Counted from the stretch's first letter, positions 43,730 through 52,910 are shown. The stretch is 64,000 nucleotides of DNA from Paenibacillus ihumii (GCF_001403875.1 NZ_LN884299.1:3324547-3388546); one strand, 5' to 3'. Notes: a model not told the origin generated them from the sequence alone. Numbers and translations are program-made.

Positions 43730-44350
43730 CTAGGCTGTATACTGGCGTTTCCACCGAATGCTGGCTTGAAGACCAGGCTCTTTGCGTAAGGCGCAATACC
43801 TTCTTGCAGTTCATCCATACGCCGTTATCTTGTCATAAAATAGTGGGAGCTGCCGATAACCGTATTTCCCTTCATAGCGTTTATACATTGTGCTAACTCG
43901 CTGTCTCCCCGTCCCAATGTCGTAAATTCTTGACGCTTGGCCTCGGCATTCCGGTCATAATTTTTCCGCTTCAATAGGCATAGTAAACACTTCTGGAAGC
44001 ACCGAATAGCTTGCACAGTTCAGCTACCTGTCCTCGCCGGGCTGCTATTTAACGAGCTTGAACCGTTCTTTCTTCCCTCCCTCATCCAAATTTCCAAACA
44101 CTTTTTAGCATCTCATTCTCCCGCTTTAGCCGCTGCACATAACGTTCCTAATCCAATTACTCCTTTCGTCATCCTCGCTGATCCAGTAATCCAACTTACC
44201 TTGCTCTCGATATTTCCGCATTCACCGTTTCATTCGGTTTTTGTCTTAAATGCCTATATGTTCGTTGATCTGTTGATCTGTTGATCTGTCCATTTTTCCT
44301 CTACGTTGCAGGCGAATAGCCCCATCTTTAGTTCCTCTGAGTAAGTTTTA
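43730..44350 (-). pseudogene. Degenerate IS3-family transposase
   Basis: The minus strand can be read in pieces as an IS3 transposase with many stops and frameshifts. The orfA-like part reads YSEELKMGLF, then DKNRMKR and KYREQGKLDYWISEDDERSN. The orfB-like part reads YKRYEGKYGYRQLPLFYDKI and then, after a TGA, RRYCALRKEPGLQASIRWKR. The DDE core is lost. A CAGATCAA motif is triplicated in it. It is a dead remnant, unrelated in sequence to the two intact IS copies. Confidence 0.75.
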
Positions 44351-44526
44351 AACTTTTGACCTTAAATCGCCATCAAAAATGTACCCCTAAAATTTATTGG
44401 TTAAACCAGGTTTTTTTCCAACATCCGTTCTAAGGGGTGAATTTCGTATATAGTGGTTGGTGGTAAAACGTACATTCGTCTTTAACAGATTGATGGTGAC
44501 CAACTCTCCACCTCCCTTTACGCGCA

Positions 44527-44648
44527 GCATGAATCGAGGTTTTCTCGTTCTGGCCGAGCATGAATCTCGGAGACTTGTTCTGAACGAGCATGAATCGTGG
44601 AGACTTCGTTCTGGCCGATCATGAATCTCGGACTTCTCGTTCTAAATG
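44527..44648. repeat. Four tandem copies of a ~31-bp repeat
   Basis: Units start GCATGAATC at 44527, 44558, 44588 and (as TCATGAATC) 44619, with consensus GCATGAATCTCGGAGACTT then CGTTCTGGCCGA. Divergence is modest. It directly abuts repeat copy B. Confidence 0.85.
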
Positions 44649-45049
44649 GATTTTTAGTAGTTAATTTGTGCGGCAAAGAAAGGAACGTAAATTAAAATGG
44701 ATTTCATGTCGTTAAAAAAAGGAAGCAGTCCATCTAGCGCGGGATTCTTGATTTTAGGTGCATGAAATTCATCTAATCCATAGAATTATTCGTTCAGAGC
44801 ATAATTAGATACATGAATTCCATTTCGTAGTATGAGTTCGATAGGAAACCTAAGCCTATGGTGGTCGGTAAAGATTATATAAATCCATTTAGTGTATGAG
44901 TTCGATAACTTATGTTCGAGCTCGACAGCGTATGTTCCTGTTCGATAGCTGATATAAGATGAGCCAAAGAATGGGATGCAGGCAAAGGAGAAATGGATTT
45001 CACAAAAATGGATTCCGCAAAAATGGATTCTGCAGAAACGGATAGCTTA
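44642..45049 (-). repeat. Noncoding repeat, copy B of an inverted pair
   Basis: About 408 bp; its reverse complement matches 39780-40190 from AAGCTATCCGTTTCTGCA to AAATCCATTTAGA. It contains extra copies of AAATGGATT and TTCGATAG motifs. No coding frame. Confidence 0.85.
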
Positions 45050-45232
45050 GCTTTTTATATGAAGGCCCCCCCAGCCATCGATGATGACTTCTGGGATAAC
45101 CCCTTTCATAATCGAGCCAGAGCATCTTGCAGGCCATGAGGAGGAGTCATCGCATGCTTGTGAGGACTGCAGGACGAATTGCAGTCTAGGTAATGCAGGA
45201 CACCACTCCCTTAGCGTTTCTCATTTTATTCA

Positions 45233-45288
45233 TTGACACTGCTCCAGACTTCCATTAGAATCTAATTTAACATCTATCTAATTAGATA
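45233..45288 (+). promoter_or_regulatory. Promoter and operator of the arsR gene
   Basis: TTGACA (45233-45238), 17-bp spacer, TAGAAT (45256-45261), followed by the perfect 14-bp palindrome TATCTAATTAGATA (45275-45288), which sits just past the expected transcription start, a classic position for autorepression. Confidence 0.8.
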
Positions 45289-45333
45289 ATCATTTAATTA
45301 ATTTAAATGCCAGGCAGTGGAGGTGTTTTGCTT

Positions 45334-45933
45334 TTGCAATTAGACAAGGTCGTAACCTATCATAAGGCGCTTGCCGATCCTACAAGAATTCGCATGCTAA
45401 TTTTACTTGCGGACGGTGAGCGGAATGGGCAGGAGCTGGCTAAGAAGCTTGGTGTTACCCCGGCTACCATTACCCACCACGCTGCAAAGCTGCGAGAAGC
45501 GAGTCTGATTAACGAACGCAGAGATAAGAATACGATCTTTTTTTCACTGAACCACTATTTTCTGAAAAACAGCGCCGAGGCCACGGTCCGCTTGATTCAC
45601 CGGGCATCCGAAGGAGGAATAATTATGCTGGATGAACAGCAGCAGCGCACCAAGGAATCCGTCATTAAGAACTTTTTTACCGCCGAGGGCAAATTAAAGA
45701 GCATTCCTGCCCAGTTGAAGAAGAAGCTGATCGTACTTGAGCATCTTGTATCCCAGCTTGAGCTCGGACGTAAATACAATGAGCCGGAAATCAATGCGTT
45801 CATCAAGAATTACCATGAGGATTTTGCCACGATTCGCCGGGAATTCATCATGCACCAGTTTATGTTCAGGGAGAACGGAATCTATGAGCTGAATCCGCAG
45901 GAAATGTGGGCAAAGTGGGAGAAGCTTTCATGA
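45334..45933 (+). CDS. ArsR-family regulator with DUF2087 domain
   Basis: A 199-residue protein. Residues 1-90 are an ArsR winged helix (HKALADPTRIRMLILLADGE, KLGVTPATITHHAAKLREAS). Residues 110-199 match DUF2087 (FFTAEGKLKSIPAQLKKKLI, YHEDFATIRREFIMHQFMFR). No metal-binding ELCVCDL cysteine motif is seen, so it is probably not an arsenic sensor. TTG 45334 is preferred: GGAGGTG lies 8 bases upstream, inside the longer frame from ATG 45307. It converges on the group II intron, whose 3' end is only about 8 bp from the stop. Confidence 0.88.
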   Translation: MQLDKVVTYHKALADPTRIRMLILLADGERNGQELAKKLGVTPATITHHAAKLREASLINERRDKNTIFFSLNHYFLKNSAEATVRLIHRASEGGIIMLDEQQQRTKESVIKNFFTAEGKLKSIPAQLKKKLIVLEHLVSQLELGRKYNEPEINAFIKNYHEDFATIRREFIMHQFMFRENGIYELNPQEMWAKWEKLS

Positions 45934-45941
45934 ATATGCTA

Positions 45942-47854
45942 GAGTGAAAGGCTGGGCGGGGCCCAGCCCCTCCTCATCAAACCGTACGTGAGGTTTTCCC
46001 TCATACGGCTTTCCGATGTTCGTCATCATGAGCATGCAGATTACAAGAGCGTTTTAAGTCCATATTGAATAGACAAAGACTTCACTTCGCGCAGCGAACT
46101 CAACCATCGTCTGCGTTTGTGTTTCTTAGCATACCACTTCGCAAACCGCTGCCGGATATACCAATCCAACTTCGCCATCTTCCTCTGGCTGTAAGCTGTG
46201 TAGTAGTAATTGCGCCAGCCTTGAATCTTTGGATTCAGGTACTCCACGTGCTCTTCGAAACTCAGGCGTCGCATACCTGGCGGAGCTAATCGCTCTTTTA
46301 CCCCTTCCCGTATTCGCTCTTCCGCCTTCCGGCACAACCACTGCTGGGTTGTGTAGTACACTTGGCCTTTGGATGTTTCGGCCTTCGTCTTTCGATGATG
46401 CATGCCCAGAAAATCGAAGCCTTCTTCCCCAGTCCAAAGTCCAACGATGCGCGTTTTCGTGGGGTGCAGGGTTAATTCCAGGCGTTCCATAATCGCTCGT
46501 ATGAGTTCATAGGCCCGCTGTGCGTCCTTCTTCGTCTTGCAGATGATCACCAGATCATCTGCATAACGCGTCAGTTCCCCAAGCTTACCGCCATGTCGTT
46601 CCCACAGAAGATCAAAGTAATTCAGGTAGATGTTCGCCAGCAGTGGTGAGATCACTCCCCCTTGCGGTGTACCCAAGTCTGAGCGTCGGATGTTTCCTTC
46701 TTCCATCACTCCCGCACCTAACCACTTCCTCACCAACTTCAAGATTCGCCTGTCACTGATCCGCATTTCGATCAGCTTCATCAGTTTCTCCTGATTGATG
46801 TTGTCGAAGTAGCCTTGGATGTCGACGTCGACCACCCAATTTCCTTTGCGGTTGCATGCTTTCCGGATTCGCTCCAACGCCTGTTTCGCGCTCCGCTTAG
46901 GCCGAAAACCGAAAGACGTGTCCTGAAAATCCGCCTCGAAAATGGGTTCCATGACGAGTTTGGTCGCCATCTGGATGACGCGGTCTCTCACCGTCGGGAT
47001 CCCCAGCGGTCGCAGTTTGCCATCTTTCTTCGGGATGTAGTGGCGTCTAACGGGTTGTGGATGGTACTTCCCTTCTTTCAGTAGCCGTTGACATTCAAGC
47101 ACAAAACGCATTTCTCCCTGTTTCTCGATGTCTGCCAACGTCTCTCCATCCACTCCTGCCGAGCCCTCGTTGGCTCGTACCCTTCGCCACGCTTCCCATA
47201 AGATGTCTACCCGATAGACCTTGTCGTACAGCGCGTGAAATCTTCGCTTCTTGTTCTCCTTGGCCGCATGACCGAGTTTCCCTTGGAGTTGTTGAACGTT
47301 TTCCTCTGGTGTTGTTAGCCGTTTGGCATTCACTGACTCGTACCTCCTCAAGAAACTTGAACAAAGCAGGGCTCCTTCCCTCCCGCAGGTTGTGTTGTCC
47401 TGCGTTCCACGGTACTATGAGCCCCTCGGACTCCCTTCCTGCAGACCGTTCACTTCACCTCTGGGGCTTATAGAAGGCCTCTTTACGGTTTCTGCAACCG
47501 TGCAGGGGAGGGCCTCCCCAGTTCACTGCATCCTCTTTCATACCATGCCGTTCCCTCTACGCCGTAGGATTCTTCACTGCCGCTCCAAGTTCTAGGCAGC
47601 TTCCATGGCCTTCGTCCATGTACGCGGGACTCGGCTTCCTCTTTTCCCTCTTGCGAGGCCTTTTTGACGACGCGGCAGGATTCACTTTCATGTTACGGCC
47701 TGGTATGTTGCTCGCCCTGCCTCTGACAGGTACTTTCGTCGATACGCTTCTACGTACAGATTTCGCCATACGTAGGTATCCTAGCTACGCGGGGGCTTGG
47801 CCCTTCCCGCGACCGGACTTTCACCGGCTAGAAGATGCGTGCTTAGCTGGGCAC
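45942..47854 (-). mobile_element. Group II intron, probably class C, inserted after a terminator
   Basis: Ribozyme plus reverse transcriptase on the minus strand. The 5' end reads GTGCCCAGC (from 47854), followed by CTAGCCGGTGAAAGTCCGGT typical of domain I. Domain V is the 32-mer at 45979-46010, starting AGCCGTATGAGG and ending CACGTACGGTT, with the catalytic AGC. A GC-rich domain VI hairpin and the 3' end near 45942-45946 follow. The insertion point is 10 bp after the T-run of a terminator hairpin, the hallmark target of bacterial class C introns. The 5' 500 bp (47352-47854) is ribozyme RNA, not coding. Confidence 0.88.
46041..47333 (-). CDS. ltrA: Group II intron reverse transcriptase/maturase
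   Basis: A 430-residue intron-encoded protein. RT motifs: RHYIPKKDGKLRPLGIPTVR, DTSFGFRPKRSAKQAL, VVDVDIQGYFDNI, GTPQGGVISPLLANIYLN and the catalytic RYADDLVII. The maturase (X) domain is at the C-terminus (GWRNYYYTAYSQRKMAKLDW). There is no HNH endonuclease domain after it, in keeping with class C introns. The GTG at 47333 is chosen because GAGGAGG lies 9 bases upstream. All catalytic residues are intact, so the intron may be active. Confidence 0.95.
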   Translation of the reverse strand: MNAKRLTTPEENVQQLQGKLGHAAKENKKRRFHALYDKVYRVDILWEAWRRVRANEGSAGVDGETLADIEKQGEMRFVLECQRLLKEGKYHPQPVRRHYIPKKDGKLRPLGIPTVRDRVIQMATKLVMEPIFEADFQDTSFGFRPKRSAKQALERIRKACNRKGNWVVDVDIQGYFDNINQEKLMKLIEMRISDRRILKLVRKWLGAGVMEEGNIRRSDLGTPQGGVISPLLANIYLNYFDLLWERHGGKLGELTRYADDLVIICKTKKDAQRAYELIRAIMERLELTLHPTKTRIVGLWTGEEGFDFLGMHHRKTKAETSKGQVYYTTQQWLCRKAEERIREGVKERLAPPGMRRLSFEEHVEYLNPKIQGWRNYYYTAYSQRKMAKLDWYIRQRFAKWYAKKHKRRRWLSSLREVKSLSIQYGLKTLL

Positions 47855-47864
47855 GCCATACATT

Positions 47865-47896
47865 AAAAAGCGGGAGCACACTGAACATGCTCCCGC
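47865..47896 (-). terminator. Terminator after the aldo/keto reductase; intron target
   Basis: Minus strand GCGGGAGCA-TGTTCAGTG-TGCTCCCGC followed by TTTTT. It ends 10 bp before the intron 5' end and serves the aldo/keto reductase gene. Confidence 0.85.
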
Positions 47897-47976
47897 TCTA
47901 CTCTTGCTTCTCAAGCCGTGCACCGGATCGCTTGGCTTAAGCCGTCAGGCTATAGCAGCAGACCCTCCCCATCCCC

Positions 47977-48894
47977 TTAAGGAAGCACATTTCCCGCAGC
48001 GCGGTAGATGTCGTACCATTCCTCACGGGTCAGCATGATATCGGCGGCTCTGCAGCAGTCCTGAATTCTCTCCAGATTCATCGTACCGGTGACCGGCTGC
48101 AGCTTGGCCGGATGGCGAAGAAGCCACGCTATCGCGATCGTCGTGTTGGAGACCCCGTATTTTGCGGCGATTTCATCGATTTTGCGGTTCAGCTCCGGGA
48201 ATTTCTCGCTGCCGAGGAATACGCCTTCAAAGAAGCCGTATTGGAACGGTGACCAAGGCTGAATCGTGATGTCATGCAGCCGGCAGTAATCCAGGATGCT
48301 TCCGTCGCGGTTAACCGCAGCGGCGTTCTCCATGTTCACATTGATGCCGCTGGAAATCATCGTGGCATTCGTAATGCTCAGCTGCAGCTGATTCGCCACT
48401 AACGGCTGCTTCACATACTTCTTCAACAGCTCGATCTGCATCGGATTTTGGTTGGAGACCCCGAAATGGCGGACCTTGCCCGAGCTCTCCAGCTGATCGA
48501 ACGCCTCAGCCACCTCTTCCGGCTCAACCAAAGCATCAGGGCGATGCAGCAGCAGCACGTCGAGATAGTCCGTTCTCAATCTTCTCAAGATGCCATCGAC
48601 CGAATTTAATATATGCTCTTTGGAGAAATCGAACATGCCCTGGCGAATTCCACATTTCGACTGCAGGATCATGCTCTCCCGCACATCATCATTCATATGG
48701 ACCGCATCCGCAAAAACTTCCTCACATCGGCCGCCGCCGTAAATATCCGCATGGTCAAAGAAATTTGCTCCGGCGTCGAGCGCTGTCCGCACAAATTTCT
48801 CCGCCTCGGCTTGTTCCAGCGATTGAATGCGCATACAGCCCACAGCAATTACCGGCACCTCCAGGCTGCTGGTTCCAAGTTGCATCGTTCTCAT
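47977..48894 (-). CDS. Aldo/keto reductase
   Basis: A 305-residue NADPH-dependent oxidoreductase with the AKR barrel: GCMRIQSLEQAEAEKFVRTA, the catalytic Asp/Tyr region NFFDHADIYGGGRCEEVF, catalytic Lys in LQSKCGI, DVLLLHRPD, and the C-terminal cofactor segment PVTGTMNLERIQDCC. It resembles YdhF-like members. The promoter is divergent from a MerR regulator gene and has a 19-bp spacer (see 48952-48983), so induction by the MerR ligand is likely. The substrate is unknown. Confidence 0.92.
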   Translation of the reverse strand: MRTMQLGTSSLEVPVIAVGCMRIQSLEQAEAEKFVRTALDAGANFFDHADIYGGGRCEEVFADAVHMNDDVRESMILQSKCGIRQGMFDFSKEHILNSVDGILRRLRTDYLDVLLLHRPDALVEPEEVAEAFDQLESSGKVRHFGVSNQNPMQIELLKKYVKQPLVANQLQLSITNATMISSGINVNMENAAAVNRDGSILDYCRLHDITIQPWSPFQYGFFEGVFLGSEKFPELNRKIDEIAAKYGVSNTTIAIAWLLRHPAKLQPVTGTMNLERIQDCCRAADIMLTREEWYDIYRAAGNVLP

Positions 48895-48951
48895 GATTCA
48901 TATCCTCCTCATCTAGACCTTTTGAATCAGCGATTAGTATTGTACAATAGA

Positions 48952-48983
48952 ATCTTAAAACTTAAAGTTAACTTGAAGTCAAG
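48952..48983 (-). promoter_or_regulatory. MerR-type promoter with 19-bp spacer and dyad operator
   Basis: On the minus strand TTGACT (48977-48982) and TAAGAT (48952-48957) are separated by 19 bp. The spacer holds CTTCAAGTTAACTTTAAG (48961-48978), an 18-bp dyad with one mismatch. Over-long spacer plus dyad is the hallmark of MerR activation. Confidence 0.85.
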
Positions 48984-49019
48984 AGCTGCACATCAAATTG
49001 GATTCAGGAGGGAATATAG

Positions 49020-49400
49020 TTGACGACAAGCTACTCTATTAAACAAGTATCGGAAAAAACCAAACTGCCCAGTCATACGCTACGTTATTATGAGAAAGAA
49101 GGGCTGCTGCCGTTCGTGAAGCGAAGTGAAGGCGGGATACGCCGCTTTACCGACGACGATCTGGACTGGCTCGGACTAATCTGCTGCCTGAAGGAAACAG
49201 GCATGTCCATTAAGCAGATTAAGGAATTCGTCGATTTAAGCGTACAAGGCAAAGGCACGCTCAAGCAGCGCTGCGATATACTGATCGAGCACAAGAAGAA
49301 CGTCGAGAATGAAATCCAAGCCATGCAGAAGCATCTGCAAAAAGTAACGACGAAAATCAGCCATTTCACCGCACAGTACGAGAAGCAAGCCGGCCGATGA
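49020..49400 (+). CDS. MerR-family transcriptional regulator
   Basis: A 126-residue regulator. The winged HTH reads SIKQVSEKTKLPSHTLRYYE and continues KEGLLPFVKRSEGG. A long dimerisation helix (HKKNVENEIQAMQKHLQKV) follows. The short C-terminus has no metal-binding cysteines, so a small organic or redox signal is likely. The TTG at 49020 follows GGAGGGAATATAG. It is divergent from the aldo/keto reductase and probably activates it through the dyad in between. Confidence 0.92.
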   Translation: MTTSYSIKQVSEKTKLPSHTLRYYEKEGLLPFVKRSEGGIRRFTDDDLDWLGLICCLKETGMSIKQIKEFVDLSVQGKGTLKQRCDILIEHKKNVENEIQAMQKHLQKVTTKISHFTAQYEKQAGR

Positions 49401-49666
49401 TTTATGGCGACCAAGCATATTTTTCTCCCCTGATCACACAAACCTCTCCCTTCATACAATTCTGTCAATCAATTACAATAGTAGGTAACTCCTGAGATAG
49501 ATTCGCTTGCCAATCGGATAATTGAAAACGCTTAATCACTGTCGTCCGACTCTCTCTCTCCTGCTTTTTCACGGATTATTTCAAGAAGGAGGTGGTAGAT
49601 TCTTAGATTTGTCTGACATGCTTGAAGCATTCTACAAAACTATGGAAGATGAGGTGATTTGAAGTA

Positions 49667-51742
49667 ATGGCACTGCGTAAACGAGCATTTTCTAGGAGCA
49701 GCATCGTTATGCTGGCTGTCGCTCTCACTCTGTCCGTGTTCTCCTCCCTAGCTTACGGGGGGCAGAAAGCGGAGGCCGCCTCCGATTACAAAATTATCGG
49801 CTATTATCCATCCTGGGGGGCGTATGGAAGGAACTACAACGTCACGGATATCGACGCCAGCAAAGTGACGCATATCAACTATGCGTTCGCGGATATTTGC
49901 TGGAACGGCATTCACGGGAATCCGGACCCGACCGGACCTAACCCGGTCACCTGGTCCTGCCAGGATGAGGCAGGCACGATCAACGTACCGAACGGCACCA
50001 TTGTGCTCGGCGATCCCTGGATCGATGTCCAGAAATCCTTCCCTGGCGATACGTGGGATAAGCCGATTAAAGGAAACATCGGCCAGTTGATCAAGCTGAA
50101 GCAGCAGAACCCCGGGCTGAAGACGATTATTTCCGTCGGCGGCTGGAGCTGGTCGAACCGCTTCTCCGATGTGGCAGCAAGCGCGCAAACTCGCGAGAAC
50201 TTCGCCAACTCGGCGGTTGATTTCCTGCGCAAATATCAATTTGACGGCGTGGATCTGGACTGGGAATACCCGGTCGGGGGCGGACTGGCCGGCAATAGCG
50301 TCAGACCCGCGGACAAGCAGAATTATACGCTGCTGCTGCAGAAAATCCGCGAGAAGCTCGACGCGGCCGGCGCGCAGGACGGCAAAACCTACCTGCTGAC
50401 GATCGCCTCGGGAGCGGGACCATCATTTGCGCAAAACACCGAACTCGCTAACATCGCATCCATTGTCGACTGGATCAACATTATGACTTATGATTTCAAT
50501 GGCGGCTGGCAGACTGTGAGCGCCCATAACGCTCCTCTCTACTACGATCCTGCCGCAGCTGCTGCAGGAGTACCTAATGCAGCGACATTTAACGTAGCTG
50601 CCGGCGTCCAAGGACATTTGGATGCAGGCGTTCCGGCGAGCAAAATCGTGCTGGGCGTGCCGTTCTATGGCCGCGGCTGGGCAAATTGCGGCAACGGCGG
50701 CAACGGACAATACCAGAACTGCTCCGGAGTTTCGAACGGAACCTGGGAATCCGGCCTGTTCGATTTCAGCGACCTGGAAGCGAAATATATCAACAAGAAC
50801 GGTTACACACGCTATTGGAACGACAACGCCAAGGTACCATACCTGTATAACGCCTCAAGCCGCACTTATATTTCCTATGACGACGCCGAATCCCTAGGCC
50901 ACAAAACCGCCTTCCTTAAGAGTAAGGGATTAGGCGGAGCCATGTTCTGGGAGTTCAGCGGCGACCGGAACAAGACGCTCTTGAACAAGCTTGCGAGCGA
51001 CTTGTCCACCGGCACGGGAGGCCCCGGCAACGGCTCGGATACAACCCCGCCAACGGCCCCAGCGAATCTCCAGGCCACTGGAAAGTCATCGACCAGTGTA
51101 TCCCTCTCCTGGAGCCCATCCACCGATAACGTCGGCGTCACGGACTATACGGTCAGCTACGGTGCGAACGAGCTGAACGTCTCCGGCACGAGCGCCACGA
51201 TCACCGGGCTTACACCGAACACGACGTACACGTTCACGGTGAAGGCCCGGGATGCCGCGGGCAATATATCTCCTCCAAGCAGTCCCCTTTCCGTTACGAC
51301 CGATCCGGCTGCCGGCGACACGACACCGCCAACGGCGCCAACAAACCTCCAGGTCACCGGAAAGACCTCGTCCAGCATCTCCCTCTCCTGGACCCCCTCC
51401 ACCGATAACGTCGGCGTCACGGGCTACACGATCAGCTACGGTACGAACGAGCTGAACACCTCCAGCACGAGCGCCACGATCACCGGACTTTCACCGAACA
51501 CCACGTATACGTTCACGGTGAAAGCCCGGGATGCCGCAGGCAATGTGTCGGCCGCGGCTACGGTAACGGCCACCACGGATGCAGATAACGGGAATACTAT
51601 TGCTCCGTGGGCACCGAACGTTAGCTACCAGATCAACGATCAGGTGACGTACGGAGGCAAAACATACAAATGTCTCCAAGCCCACACCTCCTTGCCGGGC
51701 TGGGAGCCTGCGAACGTGCCTGCATTATGGTCCCTGCTGTAG
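49667..51742 (+). CDS. Secreted GH18 chitinase with two FN3 domains and a CBM5/12
   Basis: Extracellular endochitinase, 691 residues. The signal peptide (MALRKRAFSRSSIVMLAVAL...) is cleaved near AEAASDY. The GH18 barrel spans about residues 38-445: the SVGGWSWS motif, catalytic FDGVDLDWEYP (D-x-x-D-x-D-x-E, Glu the acid), MTYDFNGGW and the closing GAMFWEFSGD. Two fibronectin type III repeats follow (about 455-640), nearly identical at DNA level. A C-terminal chitin-binding CBM5/12 ends it (APWAPNVSYQINDQVTYGGK, then TYKCLQAH). ATG 49667 follows GATGAGGTGATTTGAAGTA. A TGAAAACGCTTAATCA stretch at 49523-49538 resembles a catabolite site but does not match the spacing. Confidence 0.95.
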   Translation: MALRKRAFSRSSIVMLAVALTLSVFSSLAYGGQKAEAASDYKIIGYYPSWGAYGRNYNVTDIDASKVTHINYAFADICWNGIHGNPDPTGPNPVTWSCQDEAGTINVPNGTIVLGDPWIDVQKSFPGDTWDKPIKGNIGQLIKLKQQNPGLKTIISVGGWSWSNRFSDVAASAQTRENFANSAVDFLRKYQFDGVDLDWEYPVGGGLAGNSVRPADKQNYTLLLQKIREKLDAAGAQDGKTYLLTIASGAGPSFAQNTELANIASIVDWINIMTYDFNGGWQTVSAHNAPLYYDPAAAAAGVPNAATFNVAAGVQGHLDAGVPASKIVLGVPFYGRGWANCGNGGNGQYQNCSGVSNGTWESGLFDFSDLEAKYINKNGYTRYWNDNAKVPYLYNASSRTYISYDDAESLGHKTAFLKSKGLGGAMFWEFSGDRNKTLLNKLASDLSTGTGGPGNGSDTTPPTAPANLQATGKSSTSVSLSWSPSTDNVGVTDYTVSYGANELNVSGTSATITGLTPNTTYTFTVKARDAAGNISPPSSPLSVTTDPAAGDTTPPTAPTNLQVTGKTSSSISLSWTPSTDNVGVTGYTISYGTNELNTSSTSATITGLSPNTTYTFTVKARDAAGNVSAAATVTATTDADNGNTIAPWAPNVSYQINDQVTYGGKTYKCLQAHTSLPGWEPANVPALWSLL

Positions 51743-51754
51743 AATGAAGCTAGA

Positions 51755-51795
51755 AGCAGCAGTCCAAGAGTCAATCTCTTGGGCTGCTGTTTTTT
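51755..51795 (+). terminator. Chitinase terminator
   Basis: AGCAGCAGTCCAAGAG / CTCTTGGGCTGCTG stem followed by TTTTTT, 12 bp after the chitinase stop. Confidence 0.9.
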
Positions 51796-51826
51796 CGCCT
51801 CTTGGTTCCAGAGCATACAGTACGGG

Positions 51827-52819
51827 CTACATCAGGAAGCATTTCCCCGGGGCTCCCCTAGAGACTTTGGCGGCGCGGGCCGCTTCGGCGGCACGCTGCA
51901 GCTCAAAACGCGCACGCGGCGGCTGCAGCTCCAGCTCCTTCATCAGAATCAAGGAGATCAGCTCCCGAAAGGTATCCTGCCACACCTGAATGCCGGCTGC
52001 CTGGTTCCAATGCCGCAGGTGAAACATTGTCGCCCGGGCGGCCGTTCCCCGCCTGATTTCAGCCCAATCCAACGGCACCCCTGACAGCAGCCCGAGCGTG
52101 ACGTAATTGCCATCCCCGCGAACACAGCGGGCCAGCTCCGTTCCGGGCCTGCCCCCGATCATGTCGACCGCGGCATCCGCCCCCCATCCGCCAGTAAGCT
52201 CCAGGATGGCCGGCCTCAGCGAAATTTCCTCCGTGTTGATGACGGAGGCCGCCCCAAGCCCAAGCAGCTCCTGCGTATGGCGATCATTTCTCGTCACCGC
52301 GATGAGGCGCACGCCGAGAATTCTGCACAGCTGGGCTATAATCCGCCCGAGTGCAGATCCGCAGGCGTTGACCGCCAGAACAGCTCCCGGCTTCAAGCCC
52401 AGGATTTCACGGCAAATCAGCCAGGCGGTCATCGGGTTGATATACAGCTGTGCCGCCTCATCATCCGTTACGCCATCCGGAATCACCACGGCCCATTGCG
52501 CCGGCGCCCTTACGAATTGCTGCCAGGTGCCTTCGCCCCGCAGCGGCAGCACCCGCCTGCCAAGCAGCTCCCGGGAGACTCCCTGCCCCGCATCCTCAAC
52601 GATGCCGACGCCTTCGTAACCGGGAATGCAGGGAAGCGTTATCCGGTGCGAATACGCCCCGCCTACCGGAATCAAGTCGGACGGATTGATCGGCCGGGCG
52701 ATCATTCGTACGAGCACCTCGCCCGGCCCGGGGGCTGCAATGGGCTTTCGTCCGGCCTTTAGGACGTCCTCAGGCCTTCCGAATTCATGAAAAGCAATAT
52801 ATTCGTTATCCACGCACAT
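51827..52819 (-). CDS. Zinc-independent medium-chain dehydrogenase/reductase (quinone/enoyl reductase-like)
   Basis: A 330-residue MDR-superfamily protein. The GroES-like start has PGEVLVRMIARPINPSDLIP and PGYEGVGIVEDAG. The nucleotide-binding domain follows with AVNACGSALGRIIAQL and an AVTRND loop that suits NADPH. The structural and catalytic zinc cysteines of alcohol dehydrogenases are absent, as in quinone oxidoreductase and trans-2-enoyl-CoA reductase branches. AAGAGGGGCTAAGCC precedes ATG 52819. It is convergent with the chitinase and lies 91 bp downstream of the serine hydrolase gene. Confidence 0.88.
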   Translation of the reverse strand: MCVDNEYIAFHEFGRPEDVLKAGRKPIAAPGPGEVLVRMIARPINPSDLIPVGGAYSHRITLPCIPGYEGVGIVEDAGQGVSRELLGRRVLPLRGEGTWQQFVRAPAQWAVVIPDGVTDDEAAQLYINPMTAWLICREILGLKPGAVLAVNACGSALGRIIAQLCRILGVRLIAVTRNDRHTQELLGLGAASVINTEEISLRPAILELTGGWGADAAVDMIGGRPGTELARCVRGDGNYVTLGLLSGVPLDWAEIRRGTAARATMFHLRHWNQAAGIQVWQDTFRELISLILMKELELQPPRARFELQRAAEAARAAKVSRGAPGKCFLM

Positions 52820-52910
52820 GGCTTAGCCCCTCTTGCCGAAGCAGTATTTATGTTCCAATCCGTTATTTTTTCCAGTATCCCTAGATCAAACTGCTTATCC
52901 TTGTCAGCCG

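Larger units (their letters stand above)
44351..45232. other. Repeat-rich noncoding region
   Basis: Apart from the two repeats listed separately (44527-44648 and 44642-45049) this region shows no gene. 45060-45200 is plain sequence leading to the arsR promoter. Confidence 0.5.

Noticed and set aside
47352..47854. Small frames in the 5' part of the group II intron
   Set aside because: This is the ribozyme's structured RNA (domains I-IV); the frames have no start signals.
49523..49538. Catabolite-responsive (cre) site before the chitinase
   Set aside because: TGAAAACGCTTAATCA looks similar but has two extra bases compared with the consensus, so I do not call it.
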